NCBI RefSeq assembly: GCF_023715655.1
Contig: NZ_JAMBON010000013.1
Coordinates: 25,595 to 89,594, forward strand
DNA from: Oceanobacillus luteolus
GTDB lineage: Bacteria > Bacillota > Bacilli > Bacillales > Amphibacillaceae
Reading direction: 5' to 3'
Length of the DNA: 64,000 bases
The notes beneath the pieces were generated by a model. That model saw nothing but the letters and a program-made list of their open reading frames with translations. It was not told the origin of the DNA and did no database searches. Numbering within the stretch: position 1 is the first letter of the stretch; each line of letters starts with the position of its first letter. The position numbers were made by a program, and so were the translations under genes. Below are positions 9,986-18,706 of this stretch, piece after piece.

Positions 9986-11342
9986 TACTTCCCACCTCCA
10001 ACCATTCAATACGAAACGGATTATCAGTCACTTCCAGTAAATGATAGACAGAGAACTGATAAACGGGACCAAAGGTGACATCACTTGGTGCAAAAGGAAA
10101 GGCCAAATTACCTGCCGTTGATTTCCTTCCTTCATATCCATAGTGCAAGTAAGTGGAGCGAAGCGTAGCACAGAGCGCGTTTGCCAGTTCTTGAGTTTTT
10201 GCCAGCACTTCAAATAAAACGCCCACTTCATGACCTTGGAAAATCTCTGGTTCTTTATCTCCAAGTACCGCATTTTTTCCATAGTAGTAAAAGTTGATTT
10301 CATATTCTGTCTCTGGTACTTCAACATAATAATTTTTCACTTGTTTTTTGACTTCCTTTTCGACCTTCTCCAAATTAGCGAGTAATAACGGATCACGAAT
10401 CCCTGCTATAACGAAGGCTCGATAGGATGTTTTCCGTGCACCCTCGAGTTTAACTAAATGCTTCTCTGTTTCTACATATGTACTGCCTTTGACTTCAACT
10501 ACTCCTAGAGATTTCTCTGTAAAGCTACAATTTGATAAGTCTAATTGAAAACCTGGACCATTTAAGAGATACGGATGTTCTTTTTCATAAAAGGTATGGG
10601 CGGCGACACTGGTCTTTGTACATTTTCTCTCCGGGTTTAACGATTCTACGGTAAATGAATCCGAATAAATTGTTCCTAATATGCTATCTTTTGTCGTTCC
10701 GGGTTCCGCACACAATGCACCGCACTCCAGTATCTTTCCTAAGTGATAGGATAAACCTTCGTCCATTCCGTGATAAATGCCAATCGCAGCAAACGGAGAA
10801 GGGTCATAAGCCCGGCCGCAAACGATGATGTCTGCCCCTCCTTGAAGTGCCTCCAATATTGGTTCATGCCCCATTTGTGCAACGATTGAAGCAGTTTCCT
10901 GAACAGCTTCTTTCGTTAAATCCGGAATATTATTCGATAGGGGGGTAATTCTATTGTCGTCCAATGCATCGATAATATAGTCTTTTTCAAAATCAGCCCA
11001 AATGACTGCAATCTTTGCTTCATAGTTCTGTTCATGAATGATTTCTTTCAGAATAGCAAGCGTGTCTTCCACATGCTGTTTTGCTCCCGCTCCACCAGCT
11101 GATCCAATAATCGTCGGGATTTTATTTGGAATACCTTGCGCTAACATGATTTCCAAATCTTTTTTCACTGCCCTCTCACTGACAATCGATACTCCTGCAC
11201 CGAGTTTATGCGGACCTGCATCTGTCGATCCTGCATCAACCACGATCCCGTCTATTTTCTGATCAAAAGCACGATCAAACGACTCTTTTGGAAATCCGTA
11301 ACCAAGCATCCCGCTTGGTGAAACAATTCTAATCTCTTTCAT
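9978..11342 (-). CDS. AtuA/DUF1446-family protein
   Basis: A 454-residue cytoplasmic protein of the acyclic terpene utilization AtuA (DUF1446) family. Visible landmarks are a Gly/Asp-rich N-terminus (VVDAGSTDAGPHKLGAG, near 34-51), GSAGGAGAK near 80, and VCGRAYDPSPFAA near 178. Family members are tied to catabolism of unusual carbon compounds but the reaction is not well established. It is the first gene of the ARH/ribokinase/ABC operon, 80 bases downstream of paired LacI-type operators. Its presence suggests that the imported compound also has a non-ribose part, such as an acyl or polyol moiety, needing further conversion. Confidence 0.85.
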   Translation of the reverse strand: MKEIRIVSPSGMLGYGFPKESFDRAFDQKIDGIVVDAGSTDAGPHKLGAGVSIVSERAVKKDLEIMLAQGIPNKIPTIIGSAGGAGAKQHVEDTLAILKEIIHEQNYEAKIAVIWADFEKDYIIDALDDNRITPLSNNIPDLTKEAVQETASIVAQMGHEPILEALQGGADIIVCGRAYDPSPFAAIGIYHGMDEGLSYHLGKILECGALCAEPGTTKDSILGTIYSDSFTVESLNPERKCTKTSVAAHTFYEKEHPYLLNGPGFQLDLSNCSFTEKSLGVVEVKGSTYVETEKHLVKLEGARKTSYRAFVIAGIRDPLLLANLEKVEKEVKKQVKNYYVEVPETEYEINFYYYGKNAVLGDKEPEIFQGHEVGVLFEVLAKTQELANALCATLRSTYLHYGYEGRKSTAGNLAFPFAPSDVTFGPVYQFSVYHLLEVTDNPFRIEWLEVGSND

Positions 11343-11420
11343 ATGTATCCCCTCACCTTGTTGAAGTTAAATTTTATACATCTGAACCATATATAAATTA
11401 TTATTTGATCAAATATTTAA

Positions 11421-11482
11421 TTAGGTAACCGGTTACATATAGGTACAAAAAAATATAAATATGTATGTAACCGGTTACCTAA
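11421..11482. promoter_or_regulatory. Paired LacI-type operators (19-bp inverted repeat)
   Basis: Two perfect 12-bp palindromes GTAACCGGTTAC lie at 11425-11436 and 11467-11478, 42 bases centre to centre (about four helical turns). Their flanks are also mirror images, giving 19-base arms (11421-11439 and 11464-11482) around a 24-base spacer. The CCGG-centred symmetry is typical of LacI-family operators, and the distal one abuts the -10 box, so a bound repressor would block transcription. The LacI protein at 1043-2044 is the obvious candidate. Confidence 0.85.
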
Positions 11483-11511
11483 ATAATAGATCAGCTTTTC
11501 CTTTTAGTCAA
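11483..11511 (-). promoter_or_regulatory. Sigma-A promoter of the AtuA-ARH-ribokinase operon
   Basis: On the minus strand TTGACT (11506-11511), a 17-base spacer and TATTAT (11483-11488) form a near-consensus SigA promoter reading into the DUF1446 gene. The leader contains both operators. Confidence 0.85.
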
Positions 11512-11710
11512 TTGATTTTTTGCAAAAAGTTTGTGTTATATAAAAATACAATTATTTCCGAATTAGATAAATCTATGAACTGTCAGCTTACATGAGTCAA
11601 CCTCATAGCTCTCCTGCTAGGATAAGCTATGTTTGGGAGTAACATCCACAGAATCTGAAAGTAAGAGAGTGAGCGTCAAAAAGTCCACACAGCTGGCTCA
11701 TTTTGTCAGA

Positions 11711-11825
11711 TCAATCAACAACTTTAAAACCTTGTTCTTCCAACATTTCAATTGTTTGTTTCAAGCTAACATGTGAATCTGAATCTCCTTCATACTGTGA
11801 TCCAGGCAACTTGCTAAGTTCTAAA
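11711..11825 (-). pseudogene. DUF1307 lipoprotein relic (C-terminal end)
   Basis: Translation of the minus strand gives [19 protein letters not shown] and then [13 protein letters not shown] before a stop. This is clearly the C-terminus of the intact DUF1307 lipoprotein gene at 23157-23606 ([32 protein letters not shown]). Signal peptide and N-terminal half are gone; upstream the frame runs straight into a nagB relic. Confidence 0.85.
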
Positions 11826-12283
11826 TCTATCACTTGTGTCCTACTTGAAAAAGGTGTTTCCGGTTCATTAAAACCGATATGTCCATTCTCCCCAATTCCC
11901 AGTAATTGAAGGTCGATGCCACCCTCAGCTTTAATTTTTGTTTCGTATAACTCACATTCTTCATGTAAATCACTAGCAACTCAATTAGATGCGTTCACAT
12001 GTGTTAATGAGGTATCCACATGATAAAAAGGCTTTCTCTCATAAAATAGTAATAACTATTAGGGTTGTCGTTATCCAGCTAAGTTAAATGATTTTACACG
12101 TTAAAGAAACCTCGTGTTGACGATACTTCTCAATGATCCGCTTATACAAGCCTTCCGGAGTTGATCCTGTAGCAAGCCCTAACACTGGTGTTTTTTACTG
12201 ATTAATTTTTTCTACAATGATAGAACAGGAGGTATTGCTCATTTCATGATAATCTTTCACCCGAATGACCCTCAGAAACGCAT
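11826..12283 (-). pseudogene. nagB: Glucosamine-6-phosphate deaminase relic
   Basis: Broken pieces of NagB in order on the minus strand: VKDYHEMSN (N-terminus), a TAA stop, then PVLGLATGSTPEGLYKRIIE, frame-shifted DNPNSYYYFMRESLF, YHVDTSLTHVNA, another stop, then [20 protein letters not shown]. The ATGSTPEGLY phosphate loop and the [13 protein letters not shown] segment make the identity certain. It has several frameshifts and stops, lacks the last third of the gene, and its last codons join directly to a DUF1307 fragment. Confidence 0.9.
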
Positions 12284-12351
12284 CCCAAATGGATAACAAA
12301 TTCCAGTTTGTAAGGAAGTTATACTCTGTTCACAGTAGCTAGCCAGAAACT

Positions 12352-13038
12352 TTATTTTAGAATCCTTTTAATTTCATCCACAGTTTTTTTATTAAATCCT
12401 TTTTCAAAAGATTTATTGCTTCTCACTCCGCGGCCAAAGTGGTATTCTTTTGCCTGCACAGCTTCATGAATTTCCGTTATATTATCCACATCTAATCCAC
12501 TTCCAGGTAGAATCTCAGGACCCTTTGTTTCCCGCTGCAATTGAACTAGCTTGGAGAGATTTATAATCCCTGCGCTACAGTTATCTTCCCCTCCTGAGGT
12601 CAGTATTCTTTTAACGTTTCTGCTATATCGTGTTAATGTCTCGTAAGCTTCCATTTGGTCATCCACTTCATCAAATGCACGGTGAAAAGTAACATCTACT
12701 TCAGGAAATTTCTTGAATAGTTGATCGAGAAAATCAGTATCTATTTTATGATTATCGCGGAGTGCACCTATCACGATACGATGATGACCTAACTTGTTTA
12801 GAAAGGCAATTTCCTCTAACATTACTTCTTTATCATATGTATCATATACAAACCCATAAGGATGGGGTCGAACCATAACTTGAACAGGTATGTGTACACT
12901 TTTCAATACAGTTTTAATCGTTCCATGAGATGGTGTTAAACCACCCACCGCTATTGCAGATACTAATTCTAATCTGTTAACCCCGAGTTTTTCAGCATGA
13001 ATGGCATCTCGTTTATTTTCTACAATACATTCAATCAT
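12352..13038 (-). CDS. cutC: CutC-family TIM-barrel protein
   Basis: A 228-residue CutC-family protein, recognised from MIECIVENKRDAIHAEKLG, VMVRPHPYGFVY, VTFHRAFDE and RILTSGGEDN. The start at MIECIV is chosen because AGGGGGA lies 9 bases upstream. The family was named for copper homeostasis in E. coli, but in Firmicutes it often sits in sugar-utilization operons and its true role is unclear. Here it is the last gene of the YesM/YesN-linked cluster, about 90 bases after the FAD oxidoreductase, with an imperfect hairpin between them, so a metabolic role with the imported sugar is more likely than copper export. Confidence 0.88.
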   Translation of the reverse strand: MIECIVENKRDAIHAEKLGVNRLELVSAIAVGGLTPSHGTIKTVLKSVHIPVQVMVRPHPYGFVYDTYDKEVMLEEIAFLNKLGHHRIVIGALRDNHKIDTDFLDQLFKKFPEVDVTFHRAFDEVDDQMEAYETLTRYSRNVKRILTSGGEDNCSAGIINLSKLVQLQRETKGPEILPGSGLDVDNITEIHEAVQAKEYHFGRGVRSNKSFEKGFNKKTVDEIKRILK

Positions 13039-13083
13039 TCCAGAGTTCCCCCTGTCCAATTACGAGCTTGTACCGAAGCCTGA

Positions 13084-13112
13084 TGCTCTTCCCTCAAAAT
13101 AAGAGAAAAGCA
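13084..13112 (-). other. Intergenic hairpin between oxidoreductase and cutC
   Basis: A 10-base-pair stem (two G-U pairs) forms on the minus-strand transcript with no T-tract after it, so it may lower or process readthrough into cutC rather than stop transcription. Confidence 0.4.
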
Positions 13113-13129
13113 CCACCCTCGGCCTTAAA

Positions 13130-14737
13130 CTATACCCTATTCGTCTCTCTCCCAAATGTTTCCTTCATTCTCTCAATCGGGTTATCTTCTATGGAATCAT
13201 CCCACTCAAGTACTTGGCCAACTTTCAGGAGTTCTTCTCTTAATTCCTCATAATTTATGTCTTGAACAATCGTCTCATTCTTGATACTTAAACTTGCGGC
13301 AACTGCTGCGGATTGTCCTAACATCATAAATACAGGTTCCATTCTAATCGATCCATAAGCAATATGTGAGCTGGACAGACATACAGGTACTAATAAATTT
13401 GTACATTCCTCTGCCTTTGGTCTAATCGACTGATAAGAGATTGCAAAAGGAGAAACCGGGATTTGGATATCTCCTTCATTTACTACTCTACCATCTATTA
13501 CAACCCGTCGGACATGGTGAGAGTCCATTTGATAAGATGCTAGACCAACAGAGTCGGTAACAGTTTGAGTACCAAGACAGTTATGATCGGTCATAACATA
13601 ATCAGAAATCATTCTTCTTCCTTCACGGATGTATAACTGATGAGGCCAGTGCGCTGTTTCTACAAATTCATCTATCGGTAATCCCCACTGGGAAACTTCT
13701 TCACGAATAGTCTTTGGTACACGTTTATCATTGCTAAGGAAATATAGCATTCCTACGTTATATGTCACATGGTCTTGGAAGATTTCTTCGCGGGTTTTAT
13801 ATGAACCATCAGGCCAATCATAATTCATTCCAATGTTATCGGAAGAAAATCCCCCATAGTTATTTAAATCTGTTTTTCCATTTGGAAGCATCGTATGTAG
13901 ATTCATCGCATCCCAAAATCCAGCATGTATATAACGCAGCAGCAACATATATCGGTCCGCATCATAATTCTTTGGTTTAGGAAAAGGTATTTTATTATCT
14001 TCATCACTTGTTAGGCATACTCTGAAATTATATGCCTGGATTCGCTTATCGCCTTGCCCGTTATAGCCGATCAAATTCATATCGGTTTCCGTAATGCCGC
14101 TCAGATAGCCACTCTCCTTATCTCCTTCGATTACATATGGATCAATCCACGTCTCAAACTTATGATGCTGACCATTGAATTGGACACCATTATAAATTTC
14201 TTTATACGTAGCATTTGATTCACGACCGACAAAATAGGATACATTCGATCTTGCTAACAAATCCCCCTCATATGTAGCATCAATAAATACCTTTCCGATA
14301 TAGGAATTACCATCTTCCATCATCAGTTCCTTAATTTCGCCGTTCTCCATCACGACTTCTTCCAAGGTTTGATTATAGATAACATCAATCTCATATTCTT
14401 CCAGCCAGTTCTTATAAATTTCCATCGCTACTTTTGGTTCAAATTTAAATTGCTTCTCTTCCTTATAGTAAGTAGAAACACGATTATAAAACTCTCTGGA
14501 TAGACCACCAAGAGCAGCTTCTGCTCCTAAGTCCGTCGCCCCTAAACCACTTGCAGTCATGCCCCCGATATACCTTCCAAACTCAGCAATGACAACAGAT
14601 AAACCGGATTTCCTTGCTTGAATGGCAGCTGTTATTCCAGCAGAAGTTCCTCCATATATAACCAAATCACGTTCAAATTGCTCCGGATTACTTTTCTTCT
14701 CAATCGGTCGATAATAATATAAGTTATCAAAACTCAT
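13130..14737 (-). CDS. FAD-dependent oxidoreductase (FAD_oxidored family)
   Basis: A 535-residue cytoplasmic flavoprotein. The N-terminal dinucleotide-binding motif DLVIYGGTSAGITAAIQARK (about residues 25-44) followed by EFGRYIGGMTASGLGATD is typical of the PF12831-type FAD-dependent oxidoreductases, often annotated near sugar and polysaccharide degradation genes. A second conserved block near residue 460 (IAYGSIRMEPVFMMLGQSAA) closes the FAD site. The start is set at MSFDNL, with GGAGGAG 7 bases upstream. It follows the sugar ABC permease genes by 20 bases and shares their operon. It would oxidise a sugar or hydroxy-acid intermediate; the substrate is unknown. Confidence 0.85.
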   Translation of the reverse strand: MSFDNLYYYRPIEKKSNPEQFERDLVIYGGTSAGITAAIQARKSGLSVVIAEFGRYIGGMTASGLGATDLGAEAALGGLSREFYNRVSTYYKEEKQFKFEPKVAMEIYKNWLEEYEIDVIYNQTLEEVVMENGEIKELMMEDGNSYIGKVFIDATYEGDLLARSNVSYFVGRESNATYKEIYNGVQFNGQHHKFETWIDPYVIEGDKESGYLSGITETDMNLIGYNGQGDKRIQAYNFRVCLTSDEDNKIPFPKPKNYDADRYMLLLRYIHAGFWDAMNLHTMLPNGKTDLNNYGGFSSDNIGMNYDWPDGSYKTREEIFQDHVTYNVGMLYFLSNDKRVPKTIREEVSQWGLPIDEFVETAHWPHQLYIREGRRMISDYVMTDHNCLGTQTVTDSVGLASYQMDSHHVRRVVIDGRVVNEGDIQIPVSPFAISYQSIRPKAEECTNLLVPVCLSSSHIAYGSIRMEPVFMMLGQSAAVAASLSIKNETIVQDINYEELREELLKVGQVLEWDDSIEDNPIERMKETFGRETNRV

Positions 14738-14756
14738 GAAAATCTCCTCCAATACC

Positions 14757-15575
14757 CTATTTGATACTTCCTGCCGTCATTCCTTCAATAAACTTCTTCT
14801 GAGCAAAGAAGAAAATAATTAATAACGGAATTGTAGCCAATGTGGTAGCACTCATCAGATGCTCCCAAGCAGTACCAGTTTCATCTGTAAATAAGGACAA
14901 TCCAACCGGTAGTGTCATTAAATCCCTATCATTAATGAAAATTAATGGATATAAAAATTCATCCCAGTTTGTCAGGAATGTAAAGATTGTCAATGTTGAT
15001 AAAGCAGGAACTGAAAGTGGTAAGAATATTTTCCAATAGATTTTAAAACGAGAGCATCCATCCATAACCGCAGCCTCTTCTAATTCTTTTGGAATGGCAA
15101 TAAAAAATTGTCTCATTAGAAAAACCCCAAAAGCACCAGGTGCACCAAAAATCGGTAAGATGATCAAAGGTATATGAGTATTAATGATATCTAAATCTCT
15201 CATGAATAAAAACAATGGAATAATCGTTACCTCTGGTGGAATCATCATGACACTCAAAAGTAAGATAAAAATAATGTTCTTACCAGGAAAATTCAGTCTG
15301 GCAAATGCATACCCTGCCATCGATGCAAATAGTAAAACCGAGATAGTGACTAATAAGGCGATATAAATACTATTCCAATATTGTGTTAAAAACGTGCCAT
15401 TCTGTAATACATCCAAGTAATTTTCCCATCTAATTGGATTAGGGAAGAACTGGGTGAAGATACGCGATCTTTCTTTTAATGATGTAGCGATCATCCATAT
15501 CAATGGGCCGATCATAATCAGTGTAATAATAGATAAGGATATATATTTTAATGTTAATCGTCGTTTAGTCTTCAT
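14757..15575 (-). CDS. Sugar ABC permease (MalG/AraQ-like)
   Basis: A 272-residue carbohydrate-importer permease with six helices, the EAA loop EAAVMDGCSRFKIYWKIFLP near residue 180 and the C-terminal FIEGMTAGSIK typical of MalG-type subunits. The start is at MKTKRR (AAAGGTGG upstream), leaving an 11-base overlap with the partner permease. It is part of the uptake system of the YesM/YesN locus. Confidence 0.93.
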   Translation of the reverse strand: MKTKRRLTLKYISLSIITLIMIGPLIWMIATSLKERSRIFTQFFPNPIRWENYLDVLQNGTFLTQYWNSIYIALLVTISVLLFASMAGYAFARLNFPGKNIIFILLLSVMMIPPEVTIIPLFLFMRDLDIINTHIPLIILPIFGAPGAFGVFLMRQFFIAIPKELEEAAVMDGCSRFKIYWKIFLPLSVPALSTLTIFTFLTNWDEFLYPLIFINDRDLMTLPVGLSLFTDETGTAWEHLMSATTLATIPLLIIFFFAQKKFIEGMTAGSIK

Positions 15576-16476
15576 AGAATATCCACCTTTTACGAACAAC
15601 CCAAGATATAACGGTAAATACTAGTAGGATAAAGAACAATACAAATGCCAATGCTGACGCATATCCCATATCAAATAGCTTAAAGGCTGTTTCCCAAATA
15701 TAGTAAACGAGCACCTTCGTACTTTCACCTGGACCGCCATTCGTCATAACATACACTTGACCGAATATCTTCATCGCACCGATTGTTGTAATAATTATCG
15801 TTAAAAATACGGTCGGTGTGATCAATGGAAACGTGACATTACGGAATTTAACATAGTTAGAAGCCCCGTCCAACTCCGCTGCTTCATATAACTCTTTTGG
15901 TACCTGTTGCATCGCCGTAAGAAATAGAATCATATTTAATCCAACATTCTTTAGAACGCTTACAACAATAACCGCTGGGAGAGCGGTATTTGGATTCAAT
16001 AGCCAACTCGGACCAGTAATGCCAAACCAACCGAGCATTTGATTAATAAATCCTAACTCCGGAGCTAGAAGATACTTCCATACAATAGCCCAAACAACGA
16101 GTGATGTCATAACCGGCACAAAAATTGCCGTTCTAAAGATACCAATTCCCCAAAACTTCTCTTTTAAAAGATTCGCCAAAAACAGTGCTAGAATAATATT
16201 TAGTGGTACAAGTCCTAGACTAAATAACAATGTGACCTTCAATGAATTCGTAAACGAAGCATCACTCATCAAGTTCCGGTAATTCTCTAGTCCGATAAAT
16301 GCCTGTTCACCTAATAACGGCCAATCATGCAAACTCATAAAAAATGCATAGACTAAAGGACCGAACATAAAGATGGTAAATCCTATAACCATAGGGGAGA
16401 TGAACAACCAACCAGCAATTGCTTCCCCCCGTTTTGCACTAAATGTTTTTTTTGTTTTTGCTTTGTTGTTCAGCAT
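15565..16476 (-). CDS. Sugar ABC permease (MalF/UgpA-like)
   Basis: A 303-residue permease with a charged cytoplasmic N-terminus, six helices and the EAA loop EAAELDGASNYVKFRNVTFP. It forms the channel with the downstream MalG-type subunit. It lies 15 bases after the TIM-barrel gene, with AAGGATG as ribosome binding site. No ATPase gene is present. Confidence 0.93.
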   Translation of the reverse strand: MLNNKAKTKKTFSAKRGEAIAGWLFISPMVIGFTIFMFGPLVYAFFMSLHDWPLLGEQAFIGLENYRNLMSDASFTNSLKVTLLFSLGLVPLNIILALFLANLLKEKFWGIGIFRTAIFVPVMTSLVVWAIVWKYLLAPELGFINQMLGWFGITGPSWLLNPNTALPAVIVVSVLKNVGLNMILFLTAMQQVPKELYEAAELDGASNYVKFRNVTFPLITPTVFLTIIITTIGAMKIFGQVYVMTNGGPGESTKVLVYYIWETAFKLFDMGYASALAFVLFFILLVFTVISWVVRKRWIFYED

Positions 16477-16491
16477 ATGATCATCCTTGCA

Positions 16492-17187
16492 TTAGTTAAG
16501 ATTAGCTAAAAAAGCTTTGAATTCTGAAATTGATTGATGAATAGATTCTTTCGTTGCTCCAATCGTAACTGCACCCAACATAACTGCGTTGATACCGATA
16601 TCCCGTAAAACCTTCAAATCCGTTGGTACTAATTTTTTCTGTGATGGTACGATAAGAGGTAAATCTGTATTTTTTCGGTAGTTGATGTATGAAACAATAT
16701 CTTCCAAATGAAGGGGAGTTCCATAATTTTCACCCTTAACAACCGAAATCTCTAACGCTTTTACATCTAACACTTCTAAAGCTTTTGCATGTGTAGGATC
16801 AAACTCATTATCTACTGCAACGGTTTGCGCTAATTGGTCTTGCACTAACAGTTTAGATGAAATATGTTTCGCATACAGTGAGTAATAATCAAATCCAACC
16901 TCTTTCAAGGAATGAAGATCTGTTTCATTCACTGTTTCTATATCATCTCCGATAACAATGCCAATTGGTCCAGCGAATTTTTCCCTCACAGTTGTGAACA
17001 CATCTCTATATTCCTCCAACCCAAGAAATCTATTGCCACTCGCTCGATGATCCACTTGAATATGAAACTTTAAAGCGTCTGCTCCTGCTTCTATTGCAGC
17101 TTCAGCCAACTCTAACTTGTTTTCTGGAAGGCTAACGATAATTGGTAAATTAGGATTAGATAATAGTTCGTTTAATCGATTCGTCAT
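16492..17187 (-). CDS. TIM-barrel protein of unknown function
   Basis: A 231-residue soluble protein with the alternating pattern of a (beta/alpha)8 barrel and phosphate-binding-type ends: PIIVSLPENKLELAEAAIEA near the N-terminus, GADALKFHIQVDH near 35, ALEISVVKGENYGTP, and INAVMLGAVTIG near 205, the usual place of a phosphate-binding Gly loop. It resembles ribulose-phosphate-binding barrels (NanE, ThiE type) in layout but I cannot name the family. The start at MTNRL has GAGGTGAT just upstream. Its place between the binding protein and permeases suggests that it acts on the imported sugar, perhaps as epimerase, lyase or aldolase. Confidence 0.7.
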   Translation of the reverse strand: MTNRLNELLSNPNLPIIVSLPENKLELAEAAIEAGADALKFHIQVDHRASGNRFLGLEEYRDVFTTVREKFAGPIGIVIGDDIETVNETDLHSLKEVGFDYYSLYAKHISSKLLVQDQLAQTVAVDNEFDPTHAKALEVLDVKALEISVVKGENYGTPLHLEDIVSYINYRKNTDLPLIVPSQKKLVPTDLKVLRDIGINAVMLGAVTIGATKESIHQSISEFKAFLANLN

Positions 17188-17250
17188 TTTATCACCTCTT
17201 ATGTTATTTGAACACCTATGGAAAGAGAACGGCGGGAACCGTTCTCTCAT

Positions 17251-18543
17251 TTACTTTTGTAGTATTGGATTTATCTTTTCTTCCATTTCCGCTAAAATTT
17301 CTTCAGGAGTAGCCATTTGGGCAAACAATTTATCGAATCCACCAACAATTTCACTTTCAATCTTTGCCCAATCATCATGAAGTGGATAAATAAATCCATT
17401 ATCCATTTCATTAATTAACGCTAATTCAATCGATTCTCTTGGCGGGTTATTTTCTACATTGATAAACTCATCTGATTCCAATACACTCTTCCGGGCTGGT
17501 ACGAAGAACTGGGATGAAGCTTGGATGCCAGTTTTCGAACCAAGGAATTGGAGTAACTTTAATGCCTCTTCTGGATGGTCACTTCCCTCGAATGCTGCAA
17601 GTCCTGCTTGACCAAGTAATGGAACTCGCCCTTCTGGACCTTCAGGTAATGGTGCAATATCCCATTCAAAGTCAGTGATTCCTCTTACATTAGCAATGTA
17701 ACTGTACATAAAAGTAAACATTCCTACATTTCCACTTTCAAAGTTAACATTTTCACCTGGTGGTACATGGGACTTATCTTCAAACATCATGCGGTTAAGA
17801 AGTTCGAAAGTAGCAACCCCTTCATCTGAATTCCATTCGAAAGAACTCATATCCTCAGAGAACATCTCTCCACCATAGGAAAATGTATGAGAAGGCATCG
17901 TCGCGAAGTTCGTCCATTCATTGAACAACCTTGCACCATATTTCCGATTTACACCTTCACCTGATGATATTGCTTTAGCTGTTTCTTCGAATTGCTCCCA
18001 AGTCCATTCACCTTTAGCAGCCAATTCATTCGGTGTTTCAACACCCGCATCTTCAAACATCGTCTTGTTATAATAAATAATCATTGGAGGTGTAGAGAAC
18101 GGTAAACCGTATAAACCTCCATCATGTTGCCATAGTTCCAAAGTGGATGGAATATAGTCGTCAAAATCAAATTCCTCATCCGTTGTAATCTCTGTAATCT
18201 CACGAAGAATATTGTTGTCTGTAAATTGAGGCACCATTCTTTCCGCTACCCAGCCTACATCAGGCAATTCATTTCCTGCAGCTAAGACAGAAAGCTTTTG
18301 CTGATAATCGGCATGAGGGATACTCTCAATTTTCACCTTGATATTCGGATTCTCCTCGTAAAATTCTTCGAGAAGTTCCTCATACATAGCAATATGACCT
18401 TCACTACCCCATGTGGTAAACGTTAGTTCTACGACATCTCCATCTTCACTTTTCTCATCATTCGTAGTGCTTTCGTTATCGTCCCCACAAGCGGCCAATA
18501 TCGTTAATAAAAAGACAAAACCAATCAATAATAGCTTTTTCAT
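17251..18543 (-). CDS. Extracellular sugar-binding lipoprotein
   Basis: A 430-residue family-1 solute-binding lipoprotein (lipobox ILAAC, Cys19) with the usual LTFTTWGSEGH start and FYEENPNIKVKIE segment. It binds the substrate outside the cell and feeds the two permeases downstream. It is the first gene of the operon and lies directly behind the promoter carrying the CTTAAGAT repeats and a cre-like box, so it should be the most induced gene of the locus. The ligand is unknown. Confidence 0.93.
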   Translation of the reverse strand: MKKLLLIGFVFLLTILAACGDDNESTTNDEKSEDGDVVELTFTTWGSEGHIAMYEELLEEFYEENPNIKVKIESIPHADYQQKLSVLAAGNELPDVGWVAERMVPQFTDNNILREITEITTDEEFDFDDYIPSTLELWQHDGGLYGLPFSTPPMIIYYNKTMFEDAGVETPNELAAKGEWTWEQFEETAKAISSGEGVNRKYGARLFNEWTNFATMPSHTFSYGGEMFSEDMSSFEWNSDEGVATFELLNRMMFEDKSHVPPGENVNFESGNVGMFTFMYSYIANVRGITDFEWDIAPLPEGPEGRVPLLGQAGLAAFEGSDHPEEALKLLQFLGSKTGIQASSQFFVPARKSVLESDEFINVENNPPRESIELALINEMDNGFIYPLHDDWAKIESEIVGGFDKLFAQMATPEEILAEMEEKINPILQK

Positions 18544-18580
18544 AATTTTCCCCCTTCCGTATAAGTCAATGATATCAATA

Positions 18581-18634
18581 TTGTAAACGCTTTAAAATAC
18601 ATATATCTTAAGATTTGGTTTGCATTCTTAAGAT
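18581..18634 (-). promoter_or_regulatory. Promoter with CTTAAGAT direct repeats and cre-like box
   Basis: Read on the minus strand, two CTTAAGAT boxes (18607-18614 and 18627-18634) 20 bases apart are followed by a cre-like sequence (18581-18596, TTGTAAACGCTTTAAA on plus) that overlaps a TTTACA -35. A weak TTATAC -10 lies 17 bases further. Direct repeats two helical turns apart are what an AraC-type response regulator binds. The same arrangement, with identical spacing, recurs at 20405-20458. Confidence 0.7.
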
Positions 18635-18647
18635 ATATGCTTCCATC

Positions 18648-18692
18648 AAAAAATGCTGTTGAACCCCAAATTGGTATGGATCAACAGCATTT
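18648..18692 (-). terminator. Terminator after the DUF4127 gene
   Basis: A perfect 12-bp stem (AAATGCTGTTGA / TCAACAGCATTT, 18651-18662 with 18681-18692) followed on the minus strand by a run of six T. It separates the DUF4127 transcript from the binding-protein promoter. Confidence 0.9.
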
Positions 18693-18706
18693 CTGTATGC
18701 ATATAT

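Noticed and set aside
12352..13038. CutC as evidence of a copper resistance locus
   Set aside because: No copper ATPase, chaperone or CsoR/CopY gene is present; the context is sugar metabolism.
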